In this document: positions 43,048-51,183 of the stretch, piece after piece | Layout: every line of letters starts with the position of its first letter | Numbering within the stretch: position 1 is the stretch's first letter | Assembly (NCBI RefSeq): GCF_000473265.1 | Contig: NZ_KI421511.1 | Span: forward strand, 6,182,360 to 6,246,359 | Source: Amycolatopsis thermoflava N1165 | Lineage (GTDB): Bacteria > Actinomycetota > Actinomycetes > Mycobacteriales > Pseudonocardiaceae | Direction of reading: 5' to 3' | Length of the DNA stretch: 64,000 nucleotides | Made by a program: the position numbers and the translations under genes | The notes under the pieces: model-generated | Seen by the model: the letters and a program-made list of their open reading frames with translations, nothing else | What the model was told of the DNA's origin: nothing | The model's database searches: none

Positions 43048-44196
43048 CTAGAACGGGGTGAGGGTGACGGTGCAGGACCGCGGGGCGGGATCCTCGATGT
43101 AGGAGGCGAACCCGCCGACGTCGTCGAACGCGAAGCCGTACGCCCGCCCGTCCGTGGTGGCGGTGTGCATGATCCGCGCGTAGTGGTTGGTCACTGCCGT
43201 GCGATAGAACGCGCCGGGGTCGGAGACCGGCTGGTTCGGGTTGTCCAGCAGGGTCGAGCGGTTCAAGGCAGCGCCGAGCAGCGCGGCGACCGGGCCGGTG
43301 AGCCCGTCGTTCGGCGCGGCCAGCGCGCCGTCGCAGAACAGGATGTCGCGTGTGGACGGTCGGCGGATCGGCGAGGCGGTGCGGCCGGAGCCGTCGCGGA
43401 CGACGAGGTTGCCGTCGGACCCGACGCGCCCGGTGAAGACCGCGGATCCGGTGTCCAGCCGCAGGTCCGTGCCCGCGTACTTGGCCCACACCGCGTCGGT
43501 GTAGCTGTCGAAGTACGTGGCGGAGAACCGGCCGGCGTCCAGGCCGTGACCGGGCGCGATCACCCGCAGGTCGTCCACCACCAGGTTCGCGAAGTCCGGC
43601 TGCGCCCGGACCTGGTCGAAGATCTGCGCCCGGCCGCCCGCCTTGAGCGTGCCGGTGCTCTGCGACCCGGCGCCGGTGAGCTGGATCGACAGCGGCACGC
43701 TGAACTGGTCGACCATCGTGGTGTTGCAGTGCATGCCCAGGTCGTCGAGCGTGAACTCGACGAAGTCGTGCAGAACCGGGTAGTTCGGGTCGCCGGCCAC
43801 CCACCCCGCGGGGTATTGCAGCGCGGGCCGTCCCGCGCCGTCGGTCACGGCCTTGAACTTGAGCTTCTGGCCCAGCGCGAAGTACAGGCGCCCGGACATC
43901 GGCGGCACGTTGATCGTGGTGGCACCGCTCGCGTTCAATGGGATCGCGTAGTCGGTGAAGCCATCGGAACCGTTGTCGGACAACGAAACTGGCGCGATCG
44001 ACCCGTCCGCGCGGACCCGGAACTGGTTGCCCGCACTGTCGGTGCCGACCAGGTAGCACCAGATCGAGGTGTTCGCGAACTCGCCGTTGTTGTTGACGAT
44101 CGTCAGGGGCAGCGCGGTGGCCGCGCTCGCCGGTCTGACGGAGAGCGCCACCGCTCCGGCGCTCGCGGCGAGGAGGAAGCTCCGGCGACTCAGCAT
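43048..44196 (-). CDS. Secreted beta-1,3-glucanase, GH64
   Basis: A 382-residue protein with a twin-arginine signal (SRRSFLLAASAGAVALSV). GH64 features are LPLTIVNNNGEFANTSIWCYLVGT at the mature start, a thaumatin-like beta region and the VEFTLDDLGMHCNTTMVDQFSVPLSI segment that carries the catalytic acidic pair. GAFYRTAVTNHYARIMH and YGFAFDDVGGFASYIEDP complete the C-terminal part. GH64 enzymes release laminaripentaose from beta-1,3-glucan. It is the first gene of the glucanase-chitinase operon. Confidence 0.92.
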   Translation of the reverse strand: MLSRRSFLLAASAGAVALSVRPASAATALPLTIVNNNGEFANTSIWCYLVGTDSAGNQFRVRADGSIAPVSLSDNGSDGFTDYAIPLNASGATTINVPPMSGRLYFALGQKLKFKAVTDGAGRPALQYPAGWVAGDPNYPVLHDFVEFTLDDLGMHCNTTMVDQFSVPLSIQLTGAGSQSTGTLKAGGRAQIFDQVRAQPDFANLVVDDLRVIAPGHGLDAGRFSATYFDSYTDAVWAKYAGTDLRLDTGSAVFTGRVGSDGNLVVRDGSGRTASPIRRPSTRDILFCDGALAAPNDGLTGPVAALLGAALNRSTLLDNPNQPVSDPGAFYRTAVTNHYARIMHTATTDGRAYGFAFDDVGGFASYIEDPAPRSCTVTLTPF

Positions 44197-44225
44197 CGGC
44201 AGACCCTTTCATCCGATCGGGTGGG

Positions 44226-44237
44226 TGGTCTATACCA
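44226..44237. promoter_or_regulatory. DasR (dre) operator of the GH64-GH18 operon
   Basis: TGGTCTATACCA differs from the DasR core TGGTCTAGACCA at one of 12 positions. It starts 30 nt upstream of the GH64 start codon. Read on the minus strand, its inner TATAGA is a good -10 element, so a bound repressor would block the promoter. DasR controls chitinase genes in Streptomyces. Confidence 0.65.
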
Positions 44238-44337
44238 ATGTGAGTGGCGAGCGCGGTAACGGACAATAGGCTCATCAGGTGAAGTGCTGACAGCCGTTGT
44301 CCGGTCGCGGGACGGCCGGGAAGGGGTGGCTGCCCGA

Positions 44338-44616
44338 TCAGGCAGGCTGGAGGGTGTCGGCCTCTTCGGTCGGCGGCGGCGTGATCGGATCGTCCGACGG
44401 GCGGCGGCCGTGCTGGGTGATCAGGACGACCGTGGCGCCCTGCTCGGCGCCTGCCGTGCCGATGGGCGCCTGCGCGACGACCACGCCCTCCTCGGGTGCG
44501 GGCATACCCTCGGGCCCGGCGGGGACCAGTCCGGCGCGGCGCACGATCGAGCACGCGTCGTCCGCGCCGAGGCCAACGACGTCGGGCACTTCGACTACCG
44601 GCCGGTGCCGCCGCAT
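44338..44616 (-). CDS. PASTA domain protein
   Basis: A 92-residue protein with one PASTA domain (VEVPDVVGLGADDACSIVRRAGLVP ... VVVAQAPIGTAGAEQGATVVLIT) and a Pro/Asp-rich tail. It has no signal peptide or membrane helix, so it is unlike the extracellular PASTA repeats of serine/threonine kinases. Free-standing single PASTA proteins occur in actinomycetes without known function. It is divergent from the proline-rich peptide gene. The ATG at 44616 starts directly before the domain. Confidence 0.82.
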   Translation of the reverse strand: MRRHRPVVEVPDVVGLGADDACSIVRRAGLVPAGPEGMPAPEEGVVVAQAPIGTAGAEQGATVVLITQHGRRPSDDPITPPPTEEADTLQPA

Positions 44617-44704
44617 GCGACCAGTCTAGGCGCAGATCGACGACGTGCGCCGCGATCCGGAACCGGGTATACCGGGCATGTCGACAACGACCGAGGAGGA
44701 CGCC

Positions 44705-44854
44705 ATGGTGCATCCCGTGCCTCCCGGTCCCGAGCCCATCCCGCCCGGGCCGGGTCCCGATCCGGTGCCGCCGCCACCGCCCGAACCGCCGGTGCCGCCG
44801 ACTCCGCCGGAGCCCCCGATGCCGCCGCCCGATCCGCCGCTGGGCATATCCTGA
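44705..44854 (+). CDS. Proline-rich 49-residue peptide
   Basis: An ORF with 28 prolines among 49 residues, in repeating PxPP and PEPPxPP units, ending PPLGIS. GAGGAGG lies 6 nt upstream of the ATG at 44705, a very good ribosome site; an ATG at 44678 is also in frame. The stop is 4 nt before the start of the DUF6153 gene, suggesting co-transcription. A polyproline peptide of this density would need EF-P for efficient translation. It may act as a leader rather than a protein, and the family is not recognised. Confidence 0.55.
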   Translation: MVHPVPPGPEPIPPGPGPDPVPPPPPEPPVPPTPPEPPMPPPDPPLGIS

Positions 44855-44858
44855 TCGC

Positions 44859-45206
44859 GTGACGGTGACCGGCTGGCGACGAGCGGTGCTGCTGTGCCTG
44901 CTCGCGTTCGGCCTGGTCGGCATGCACCACATCGCCGGAGCGGATCACCCGGAGAGCACGGTCGTGACCGTGGTCGCCCACGCCGGGCAACCCGACGGCG
45001 ACGACGGCCACGGCATGACGCACGACGTGCTGCACCTGTGCCTCGCCGTGCTGCTGGCCGGGGTGCTGCTCGGCCTGTGGACGCTGCTGCGTGCGGTACG
45101 CAACCCGCCGCTCGCCCGTCGCCCCGCCGGCCGTCCCCGCTCGCGGGCGCCGGACCGCCCCTCCGGTCGCGCGGTGCTCGCCGGCCTCTGCGTGCTGCGG
45201 CTGTGA
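44859..45206 (+). CDS. DUF6153-like small membrane protein
   Basis: A 115-residue protein. The N-terminal helix RRAVLLCLLAFGLVGMHHIAGADHP is followed by an Asp/His/Met-rich exported segment (DGDDGHGMTHD). A second helix and a basic cytoplasmic tail come next. This is the pattern of DUF6153, which is often found beside DUF305 genes, as here. The His/Met clusters suggest metal (perhaps copper) contact at the outer face, but this is inference. The GTG at 44859 is used; a GTG at 44865 is possible. Confidence 0.7.
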   Translation: MTVTGWRRAVLLCLLAFGLVGMHHIAGADHPESTVVTVVAHAGQPDGDDGHGMTHDVLHLCLAVLLAGVLLGLWTLLRAVRNPPLARRPAGRPRSRAPDRPSGRAVLAGLCVLRL

Positions 45207-45261
45207 TCGGCGCTCGTCCGCCGAATTCGCAGTAGCAAACACACGAGAGGTTTCCCTTCCC

Positions 45262-45825
45262 ATGCGCAAGACCATGTTCGTGGGCGGCTTCGTGCTGGCC
45301 GCCGCCCTGCTCGCCGGATGCGGTGCGGGCAGCCAGAGCCACGAATCCCACGGCACCACCACGACCGCGGCCGAGCAGCAGGCCGGTCACAACCAGGCCG
45401 ACGTCGACTTCGCCCGGATGATGATCCCGCACCACGAAGGCGCGCTGGAGATGGCGGGGCTGGCGCCCGGCCGCAGCACCGACCAGCGCGTGCTCGACCT
45501 CGCCGCCCGCATCCAGCGGGCGCAGGACCCGGAGATCCAGCAGATGCGCGGCTGGCTCACCCAGTGGGGCGCGCCGGCCACGCCGATGGACCACTCGATG
45601 CCCGGCGAGATGGGCCACGACGACATGACGGCGCTCGAGCACGCCACCGGCGTGGAGTTCGACCGGCAGTTCCTGCGGATGATGATCGAGCACCACCAGG
45701 GCGCGATCGAGATGGCGCGGACGGAGCTGGCGGAGGGGTCGAACGCCGACGCGAAGGCACTGGCCCAGCGGATCATCGACAGCCAGCAGGCGGAGATCGC
45801 CGAGATGCAGGCGATGCTCGCCTGA
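45262..45825 (+). CDS. DUF305 lipoprotein, metal-binding candidate
   Basis: A 187-residue lipoprotein with a lipobox (LLAGCG). It is a ferritin-like helical-bundle DUF305 protein with two repeats of the signature, MMIPHHEGALEMA and MMIEHHQGAIEMA. A Met/His-rich linker lies between them (MDHSMPGEMGHDDM). DUF305 proteins are associated with copper and other metal responses. The ATG at 45262 opens the signal peptide. It is 55 nt downstream of the DUF6153 gene and is probably its partner at the membrane surface. Confidence 0.88.
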   Translation: MRKTMFVGGFVLAAALLAGCGAGSQSHESHGTTTTAAEQQAGHNQADVDFARMMIPHHEGALEMAGLAPGRSTDQRVLDLAARIQRAQDPEIQQMRGWLTQWGAPATPMDHSMPGEMGHDDMTALEHATGVEFDRQFLRMMIEHHQGAIEMARTELAEGSNADAKALAQRIIDSQQAEIAEMQAMLA

Positions 45826-45859
45826 CCAGCGGGCGGCGGGGCGGGCGTCCGCCCCGCCG

Positions 45860-46123
45860 TCACGGCCGGAGCGCGCCGATCCGCAGGCACACGCCCGTCG
45901 TCAGGGCGAGGATGCCGACGAACAACAGGAACACGTTCGCGGCCACCGCGCCCAGCCCGATCAGGAGCGCGCCGAACGTCATCAGCGCGAGGCACCCCAG
46001 TCTGCGCAGCCGGCCGAGGTGGCGGAAGCGGCCTTCGCGCAGCGCTCTGGTCAGGTCGGGATCGCTGATCTCGAACCACCGCTCGATCGCCCTGAGCTGC
46101 TGTTGCTCGTTCCGGCTCAACAT
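45860..46123 (-). CDS. DUF3040 small membrane protein
   Basis: An 87-residue protein starting MLSRNEQQQLRAIERWFEISDP, the DUF3040 N-terminal helix, with two membrane helices in the second half. It is the second DUF3040 gene of the window and differs clearly from the one at 33195. It is convergent with the DUF305 gene and divergent from the MFS gene at 46306. Function is unknown. Confidence 0.83.
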   Translation of the reverse strand: MLSRNEQQQLRAIERWFEISDPDLTRALREGRFRHLGRLRRLGCLALMTFGALLIGLGAVAANVFLLFVGILALTTGVCLRIGALRP

Positions 46124-46257
46124 GGGCCGCCCCTGGGTCGCCGTCGACTGGTCTGCTCCGGCGGATACCCGGATCAGCGCAGGTCAATCCGGGTGGCGGC
46201 GGGTTCGACCGCTCGGGGTACGGCCCCTTCGCGTGTGGTGCGGCGCATCGCGGATCC

Positions 46258-46286
46258 CCTGGACCGGGTGGTTTTCCCGGTCCAGG
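46258..46286. promoter_or_regulatory. Hairpin/operator ahead of the MFS gene
   Basis: CCTGGACCGGG (46258-46268) and CCCGGTCCAGG (46276-46286) are perfect inverse copies around a 7-nt centre. They lie 19 nt before the GTG at 46306. The element could bind a dimeric regulator or fold as an 11-bp leader hairpin next to the ribosome site. Confidence 0.5.
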
Positions 46287-46305
46287 CAACGGGTACGCGG
46301 CGACG

Positions 46306-47676
46306 GTGCCAGACCAAAACGTGAGCGTCGCGGATCCGGCGGTGGTCAAGCGGGCGGTCGGCGCGGCGGCGATCGGCAACATCACCGAGTGGTACGACTT
46401 CGGCGTCTACGGCTACCTCACCACGACGATCAGCAAGGTCTTCTTCACCGACCTGTCCGGTCCCGTCGCGACGATCGCCACGTTCGGGTTGTTCGCGGTG
46501 TCGTTCCTGATCCGGCCGTTCGGCGGGTTGTTCTTCGGGCCGCTGTCCGACCGCATCGGCCGCAAGCGCGTGCTGTCGCTGACCGTCGTGCTGATGGCGC
46601 TGGGCACGTTCGCGATCGGCGTGGTGCCCGGGTACGAGGCGATCGGCATCGCGGCGCCGCTGCTGGTGCTGTTCGCCCGGCTGGTCCAGGGCGTGTCGAC
46701 GGGCGGCGAGTACGGCAGCGCCATGACGTTCATCGCCGAGTACGCGCCGGACCGCCGCCGCGGGTTCCTGGGCAGCTGGCTCGAGTTCGGCACCCTGACC
46801 GGGTACGCGTTCGGCGCGACGATCGCGACCGTGCTGACCGCGGTGCTCACCGAGGACCAGCTGCTGAGCTGGGGCTGGCGGATCCCGTTCCTGATCGCGC
46901 TGCCGATCGGCCTGGTCGGCCTCTACCTGCGGCTGCGGCTGGAGGAGACCCCGGCCTTCGCGAACTATGTGTCCGGCGAGGGGAAGCAGCGCGGATCGGC
47001 CGGGCAGGAGCTCCGCACGATCTTCAGCCGCTACTGGCCCGCGATGCTGCTGTGCGCCGGGCTGGTGCTCGCCTGGAACGTGACGAACTACATGCTCACC
47101 AGCTACCTGCCGACCTACCTGACCGACACGCTGCCCGGCCACGGCGAGGACGGGGTCGGGGAGACCGCGGCGCAGGTGCTGCAGATCGTGGTGCTCGTGC
47201 TGCTGATGGTCGTGGTCACGTTCCTCGGCAGGCTGTCGGACCGGTTCGGGCGGCGGCGGATCGTGATGGCGGGGTGCCTCGGGCTGGTCGTGCTGTCGTT
47301 GCCGGCGGTGCTGCTGCTCCGCGTCGGCGGTAACGTCGCGACGTTCGCCGGGCTGGCCGTGATGGGCCTGACGCTGGTGTGCTTCTCCAGCACGTTGCCC
47401 TCGACGCTGCCCGCGATGTTCCCGACGCACATCCGCGCCGGGGCGTTGTCGATCGCGTTCAACATCTCGGTGTCGCTGTTCGGCGGCACCACGTCGACCG
47501 TGATGGGAGCCCTGGTGGCCGGCACCGGCGACCTGAACTGGCCCGCGTACTACCTGATCGCGGCCGGGGTCGTCGGCGCGATCTGCATCTACCTGACGCG
47601 GGAGTCGGCGGGACGGCCGTTGCAGGGCTCCCCGGCGATCGTCAGCCCGGAGGAGCTGACCGGGTCACGCCGCTGA
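46306..47676 (+). CDS. MFS transporter, metabolite:H+ symporter family
   Basis: A 456-residue, 12-helix protein of the metabolite:H+ symporter group (ProP/ShiA/KgtP type). The motifs are GNITEWYDFGVYGYL (helix 1), GPLSDRIGRKRVL (loop 2-3), RLVQGVSTGGEYGSAMTFIAEYAP and RRGFLGSWLEFGT. Substrates in this group include proline/betaine, dicarboxylates and shikimate. The GTG at 46306 is used, with a GTG at 46321 possible. The last 12 nt overlap the convergent MFS gene. Confidence 0.88.
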   Translation: MPDQNVSVADPAVVKRAVGAAAIGNITEWYDFGVYGYLTTTISKVFFTDLSGPVATIATFGLFAVSFLIRPFGGLFFGPLSDRIGRKRVLSLTVVLMALGTFAIGVVPGYEAIGIAAPLLVLFARLVQGVSTGGEYGSAMTFIAEYAPDRRRGFLGSWLEFGTLTGYAFGATIATVLTAVLTEDQLLSWGWRIPFLIALPIGLVGLYLRLRLEETPAFANYVSGEGKQRGSAGQELRTIFSRYWPAMLLCAGLVLAWNVTNYMLTSYLPTYLTDTLPGHGEDGVGETAAQVLQIVVLVLLMVVVTFLGRLSDRFGRRRIVMAGCLGLVVLSLPAVLLLRVGGNVATFAGLAVMGLTLVCFSSTLPSTLPAMFPTHIRAGALSIAFNISVSLFGGTTSTVMGALVAGTGDLNWPAYYLIAAGVVGAICIYLTRESAGRPLQGSPAIVSPEELTGSRR

Positions 47677-48906
47677 GGTGGCGAGCACGGGTTCGACGAC
47701 CTGGCGGCGCGCCCGTTGCAACGCGAGCGTCGCCACACCGGTGGCGGCGAGGGTGACCACACCCGCGACCAGCAGGGCCTCGCCCGCGCCCAGCCGCTCG
47801 CACATCCAGCCGAGCAGCGGGGCGCCGGTCGCGCCCGCGGCCGCGGCGACCGCGCCGTCGATCGAGAGCACGCGGCCACGCATGTCCTCGGCCGAGTCGA
47901 GCTGCAGCCGGGTGCTCTTCGCGGTGTCGATGAGGACCGCGCCCGCCGCGATCGGCAGGATCACCGCGCCGAAACCGAGCATGCCGGGCAGGAAACCGCT
48001 GACGGTCTGCAGGAAGCTCGTCACCGCGGCGGCGCCGAGCAGGAGCGGGAGGGTGAGCTCGCGGACGCGGGCGGCGATGATCCCGCCGATCACCGTGCCG
48101 ACGGCGAACACGGACGACAGCAGCCCGTAGCCCGCGGCGCCCGAGTTCAGCGGCCCTTCCGCCATGGCGGCCATGGTGACCTGGTAGTTGCGGCCGAGGC
48201 CGGACAGCACGAAGCCGAGCGTGAACAGGACGATCAGCACGTGGCTGCGGCGCACGTAGGCCAGCCCGGCGCGGACCCCGGCGCGGTCGGCCTTGGCGAC
48301 GGCGAGCGGGTGTAGTTCGGCCGTGCGGATCACCAGGACGGTGACGATGACGGCGACGAAGCTGGCCGCGTTGAGCACGAACAGGAGCGCGTCCCCGACC
48401 GCGGCGGCGAGCACGCCGGCCAGGCTCATGCCGAGCACGCGGCCGGCGGAGTTGATGATGCTGCCGAGCGCGAGGGCGTTGCCGAGGTCGTGGCGGGGGA
48501 CGACCTGGCCCGCGAAGCGGCCCAGCGCGGGGGATTCGAAGGCGCCGACCACGCCGGCGAGCGCGGTGAGGCCGTAGATGGTGGCCAGCGGCATGTCCTG
48601 CCAGACCATGAACGCCAGCAGCAGAGCGATGACCAGGTGGGTGGTCTGGCCGGCGAGGATGATCCGCCGCGGCGGGAACCGGTCGGCGATCGCGCCGGCC
48701 CAGGGGCCGATGAGCAGCGCCGGGAGGGTCGAGAGGAGGACCGACAGACCGACCGAGGTGGCCGAGCCGGTGCGAGCCATCACGACCCAGTTGAGGCCGA
48801 GTACCTGCATCCACGTGCCGGTCACCGAGACGAGGTCGGCGGTCGCCCACAGGCGGTAGTTGTGGTTTCCGAGCGCGCGGATCATCGGCGGCAGTTCTCG
48901 CCGCAA
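47665..48906 (-). CDS. MFS exporter, MFS_3/EntS type
   Basis: A 413-residue, 12-helix protein of the enterobactin-exporter-like group. The motifs are NYRLWATADLVSVTGTWMQVLGLNWVV, GPWAGAIADRFPPRRIIL, FESPALGRFAGQVV and DMRGRVLSIDGAV. Many members export siderophores, antibiotics or other small molecules, and the substrate is unknown. The TTG at 48906 has GGAAGG 8 nt upstream; the ATG at 48885 is the alternative. The gap 48907-49125 shows no gene. Confidence 0.85.
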   Translation of the reverse strand: MRRELPPMIRALGNHNYRLWATADLVSVTGTWMQVLGLNWVVMARTGSATSVGLSVLLSTLPALLIGPWAGAIADRFPPRRIILAGQTTHLVIALLLAFMVWQDMPLATIYGLTALAGVVGAFESPALGRFAGQVVPRHDLGNALALGSIINSAGRVLGMSLAGVLAAAVGDALLFVLNAASFVAVIVTVLVIRTAELHPLAVAKADRAGVRAGLAYVRRSHVLIVLFTLGFVLSGLGRNYQVTMAAMAEGPLNSGAAGYGLLSSVFAVGTVIGGIIAARVRELTLPLLLGAAAVTSFLQTVSGFLPGMLGFGAVILPIAAGAVLIDTAKSTRLQLDSAEDMRGRVLSIDGAVAAAAGATGAPLLGWMCERLGAGEALLVAGVVTLAATGVATLALQRARRQVVEPVLATSAA

Positions 48907-49125
48907 GGGTGTTTCCTTCCGAAAGAGCCGGGGTAGTCCCGAACGGGTCCCGGCGGTGGGACGTGCTTGAGGCCTGGGCCGGTCGGGGCCAGGGCCTGCT
49001 TTTCTGGGCACTCGCCCAGGCGCGTCACCACGCTACCGGCGGGTCAGCGAGCTGTCCTTGTGTCGATGGCGACAGCGGCCGCTGCTAACACTTCTCGGGT
49101 GTGGCGAGGGCCGCACGAGTCCGCT

Positions 49126-49875
49126 TCACAGCCGTTCCAGGGCGAACGCCGTCAGGAACCCGGCCGCCGTGATCAGGCCCGTCACCAGCTGCGCCTCCTC
49201 GAACGCCTCCGGCACCATCGTGTCCGCGATCATCGCCAGGATCGCGCCCGCCGCCACCGCCGTGATCACCGCGATCGTCTCCGGCGCCGCGTCGGCGAGG
49301 AGCAGGTTCCCCAGCAGCGCCGCGACGCCGCTGGCCAGCGCGATGCCACCCCACACACCGAACACGTACCGCGCGCTCCGGCCCGCCTGCTTCATGCCTG
49401 CCGCGCTCGACAAGCCCTCCGGCACGTTCGAGATGAACACCGCCGCCAGCACGGACACGCCGATCCCGCCACCGCCGAGCAGCGACAACCCCAGCACGAC
49501 CGACTCGGGCACCCCGTCCAGCAGCGCCCCGACGGCGATCGCGCTGCCGCTGCCCTGCACCTCGTCCTCCGAGGGCTGGCGGTCGTGCGACCGCTTCCGG
49601 TGCCGTGCGCCGCGCCGGGCCAGCGCGACGTTCGCCAGCACGTACGCCACGGCCCCGCCGAGGAACCCGAGCGCTGTCGGGAGCAGGCCGCCGGTCCGCT
49701 CGGCCTCGTCCATCAGGTCGAAGGCCAGCGCCGAGATCAGCACACCCGCCCCGAAGGCCATGATCCAGGCGACCACCCGCGACGGCACGCGCGCGAACCA
49801 CGCCACCGCGGCGCCGATCACCAGCGCCGCCCCGCCGACCAGGCCCCACACCCCGGCCTCGAGCCACTCCGGCAT
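49126..49875 (-). CDS. ZIP family divalent metal transporter
   Basis: A 249-residue, eight-helix metal importer. The helix-4 motif is FISNVPEGLSSAAGM, a variant of HNxPEG with Ser in place of His. The helix-5/6 region AAGAILAMIADTMVPEAFE provides further acidic metal ligands. The intracellular loop is basic (RRGARHRKRSHDRQ). Zinc or iron is likely. The ATG at 49875 has GGGAGG 5 nt upstream. It is downstream of a MerR-type regulator gene on the same strand. Confidence 0.85.
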   Translation of the reverse strand: MPEWLEAGVWGLVGGAALVIGAAVAWFARVPSRVVAWIMAFGAGVLISALAFDLMDEAERTGGLLPTALGFLGGAVAYVLANVALARRGARHRKRSHDRQPSEDEVQGSGSAIAVGALLDGVPESVVLGLSLLGGGGIGVSVLAAVFISNVPEGLSSAAGMKQAGRSARYVFGVWGGIALASGVAALLGNLLLADAAPETIAVITAVAAGAILAMIADTMVPEAFEEAQLVTGLITAAGFLTAFALERL

Positions 49876-49980
49876 CCGCACCTCCCGCGTCGCGTTCGCC
49901 GATCATCGTCGCGCGGCGGGCGTGGTTCTGCTCGGTTCGGCGTTGAGGAAAGCGCTTACAGTTGCGGTGGGCGGACCGTC

Positions 49981-50193
49981 CTAACCGGACGAGGTCTCCC
50001 GGCCCGGCCGGCGTTCACGCAGCGCGTCGAGCTGTTTGCGCACGTCCTCGACGTCCCAGCGGTACTGGCCGCCGGGGGTGACGAGCGCCGGCCGGATCCA
50101 GCCGCGCTCGGCGTAACGGCTGATCGACCGCCGGGACAGGCCCAGCTCGGCGGCGAGTTCACCCGAGCCCACCGTACGTCGGCGTGCAGTCAT
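49981..50193 (-). CDS. MerR-type helix-turn-helix protein
   Basis: A 70-residue protein consisting of a single MerR-like winged helix: GSGELAAELGLSRRSISRYAERGWIRPALVTPGGQYRW, then a short helix. It lacks the effector domain of full MerR proteins. It precedes the ZIP gene by 105 nt and may regulate it. The ATG at 50193 begins the domain directly. Confidence 0.8.
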   Translation of the reverse strand: MTARRRTVGSGELAAELGLSRRSISRYAERGWIRPALVTPGGQYRWDVEDVRKQLDALRERRPGRETSSG

Positions 50194-50344
50194 GATCGTC
50201 ACCGTATTGGGTGACCGGCCGGAGCCGCGCGGCCCATGGCCCGGTTGGCCCGCATAGCCTCCATGTCCTTGTCGGCCAAACGTTTCACTGGTTGGGGTAA
50301 CGGGCCCTCCGGCCCGTCCGACTTCCGGGTCGGGAAGGGGCGAC

Positions 50345-50560
50345 ATGTCGAGATGGCGCCGGAGCGACACGGTGAGTCGCCGCGTGTTCCAGCGCGTGCG
50401 GTGTCCCCGGTGCGGACGGCGGCGGCGGGAAATGCGTGTGTTCGGCACGCCGCGGCACGACGCGTCCGGGAACCTCAAGCCGCGGTGGCAGGTCCGCCGT
50501 GAACTCGACGCACAGGCCGGCGCCTGGCGCCCCGAGCCGCGCTGTGACCGCTGCCGCTAG
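50345..50560 (+). CDS. Small Arg-rich zinc-ribbon-like protein
   Basis: A 71-residue basic protein with two Cys pairs (RCPRCGRR and RCDRC) that could form a zinc ribbon. AAGGGG lies 4 nt before the ATG at 50345. The family is not recognised. It ends just before the TetR operator and may be an unrelated monocistronic gene. High Arg content also fits a chance frame in GC-rich DNA, so the call is tentative. Confidence 0.5.
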   Translation: MSRWRRSDTVSRRVFQRVRCPRCGRRRREMRVFGTPRHDASGNLKPRWQVRRELDAQAGAWRPEPRCDRCR

Positions 50561-50564
50561 TTTT

Positions 50565-50578
50565 AGAGCAGGTGCTCT
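50565..50578. promoter_or_regulatory. Palindromic TetR operator
   Basis: AGAGCAGGTGCTCT is a 6-bp inverted repeat around GG, 14 nt upstream of the TetR start. It is a typical site for autorepression of TetR-enoyl-CoA hydratase pairs. Confidence 0.6.
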
Positions 50579-50592
50579 GTTACTGTCCGGTC

Positions 50593-51183
50593 ATGCCCCG
50601 GCCACGCGTGCACGACCTCGACCGGCTGCTCGACACCGCCGAGCGACTGGTCGCGGAGGACGGCGCGGTGTCGGTGCGCAGCCTGGCGAGCGCCGCCGGC
50701 GTGTCGAATGGGGCGATCTACCACGCGTTCGGCTCGATCGCGGCGTTGCTCGGCCGGGTGTGGCTGCGGGCGGCGACGGACTTCCTGGACCTACAGGCCG
50801 AACTCGCCGATGCCGCCGCGTCGGCCGAGGACGCGGTGGTCGCCGCCGCCGACGCCCCGGCTGTGTTCGCCGAGCGCCGCCCGCACGCGGCCCGGATGCT
50901 GCTGACCGTCGACAAGGACCAGCTCCTCGGCCCCGGCCTGCCGACCGAACTCGCCGACGCCCTGTTCGCACTGGACAAGCGCGTGGTGGCGTTGCTGATC
51001 CGGCTGTCGCGGGCGATGTGGGACCGGCGGGACGCGGCTGCGGTCGAGGTCATGACGACGTGTGTGGTCGACCTGCCGACCGCGTTCTTCCGGCGTGGGC
51101 TGGACACCGGCGCCGACAACCGGGACCGGCTCGCCGCCGCCGTGCGGGCTGTTCTCGCTGTGCCACTTCGACCGAAGGGATGA
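50593..51183 (+). CDS. TetR family transcriptional regulator
   Basis: A 196-residue repressor with helix-turn-helix SVRSLASAAGVSNGAIYHAFGS and a C-terminal helical ligand domain. It overlaps the enoyl-CoA hydratase gene as ATGA, and a palindrome lies directly upstream. An acyl-CoA or related hydrophobic ligand is a reasonable guess from context only. Confidence 0.9.
   Translation: MPRPRVHDLDRLLDTAERLVAEDGAVSVRSLASAAGVSNGAIYHAFGSIAALLGRVWLRAATDFLDLQAELADAAASAEDAVVAAADAPAVFAERRPHAARMLLTVDKDQLLGPGLPTELADALFALDKRVVALLIRLSRAMWDRRDAAAVEVMTTCVVDLPTAFFRRGLDTGADNRDRLAAAVRAVLAVPLRPKG

Noticed and set aside
44626-45696. Glycine-rich minus-strand frame opposite the proline-rich ORF
   Set aside because: Poly-Gly arises from reading the proline codons backwards; the + strand has the ribosome sites and the DUF305 protein.
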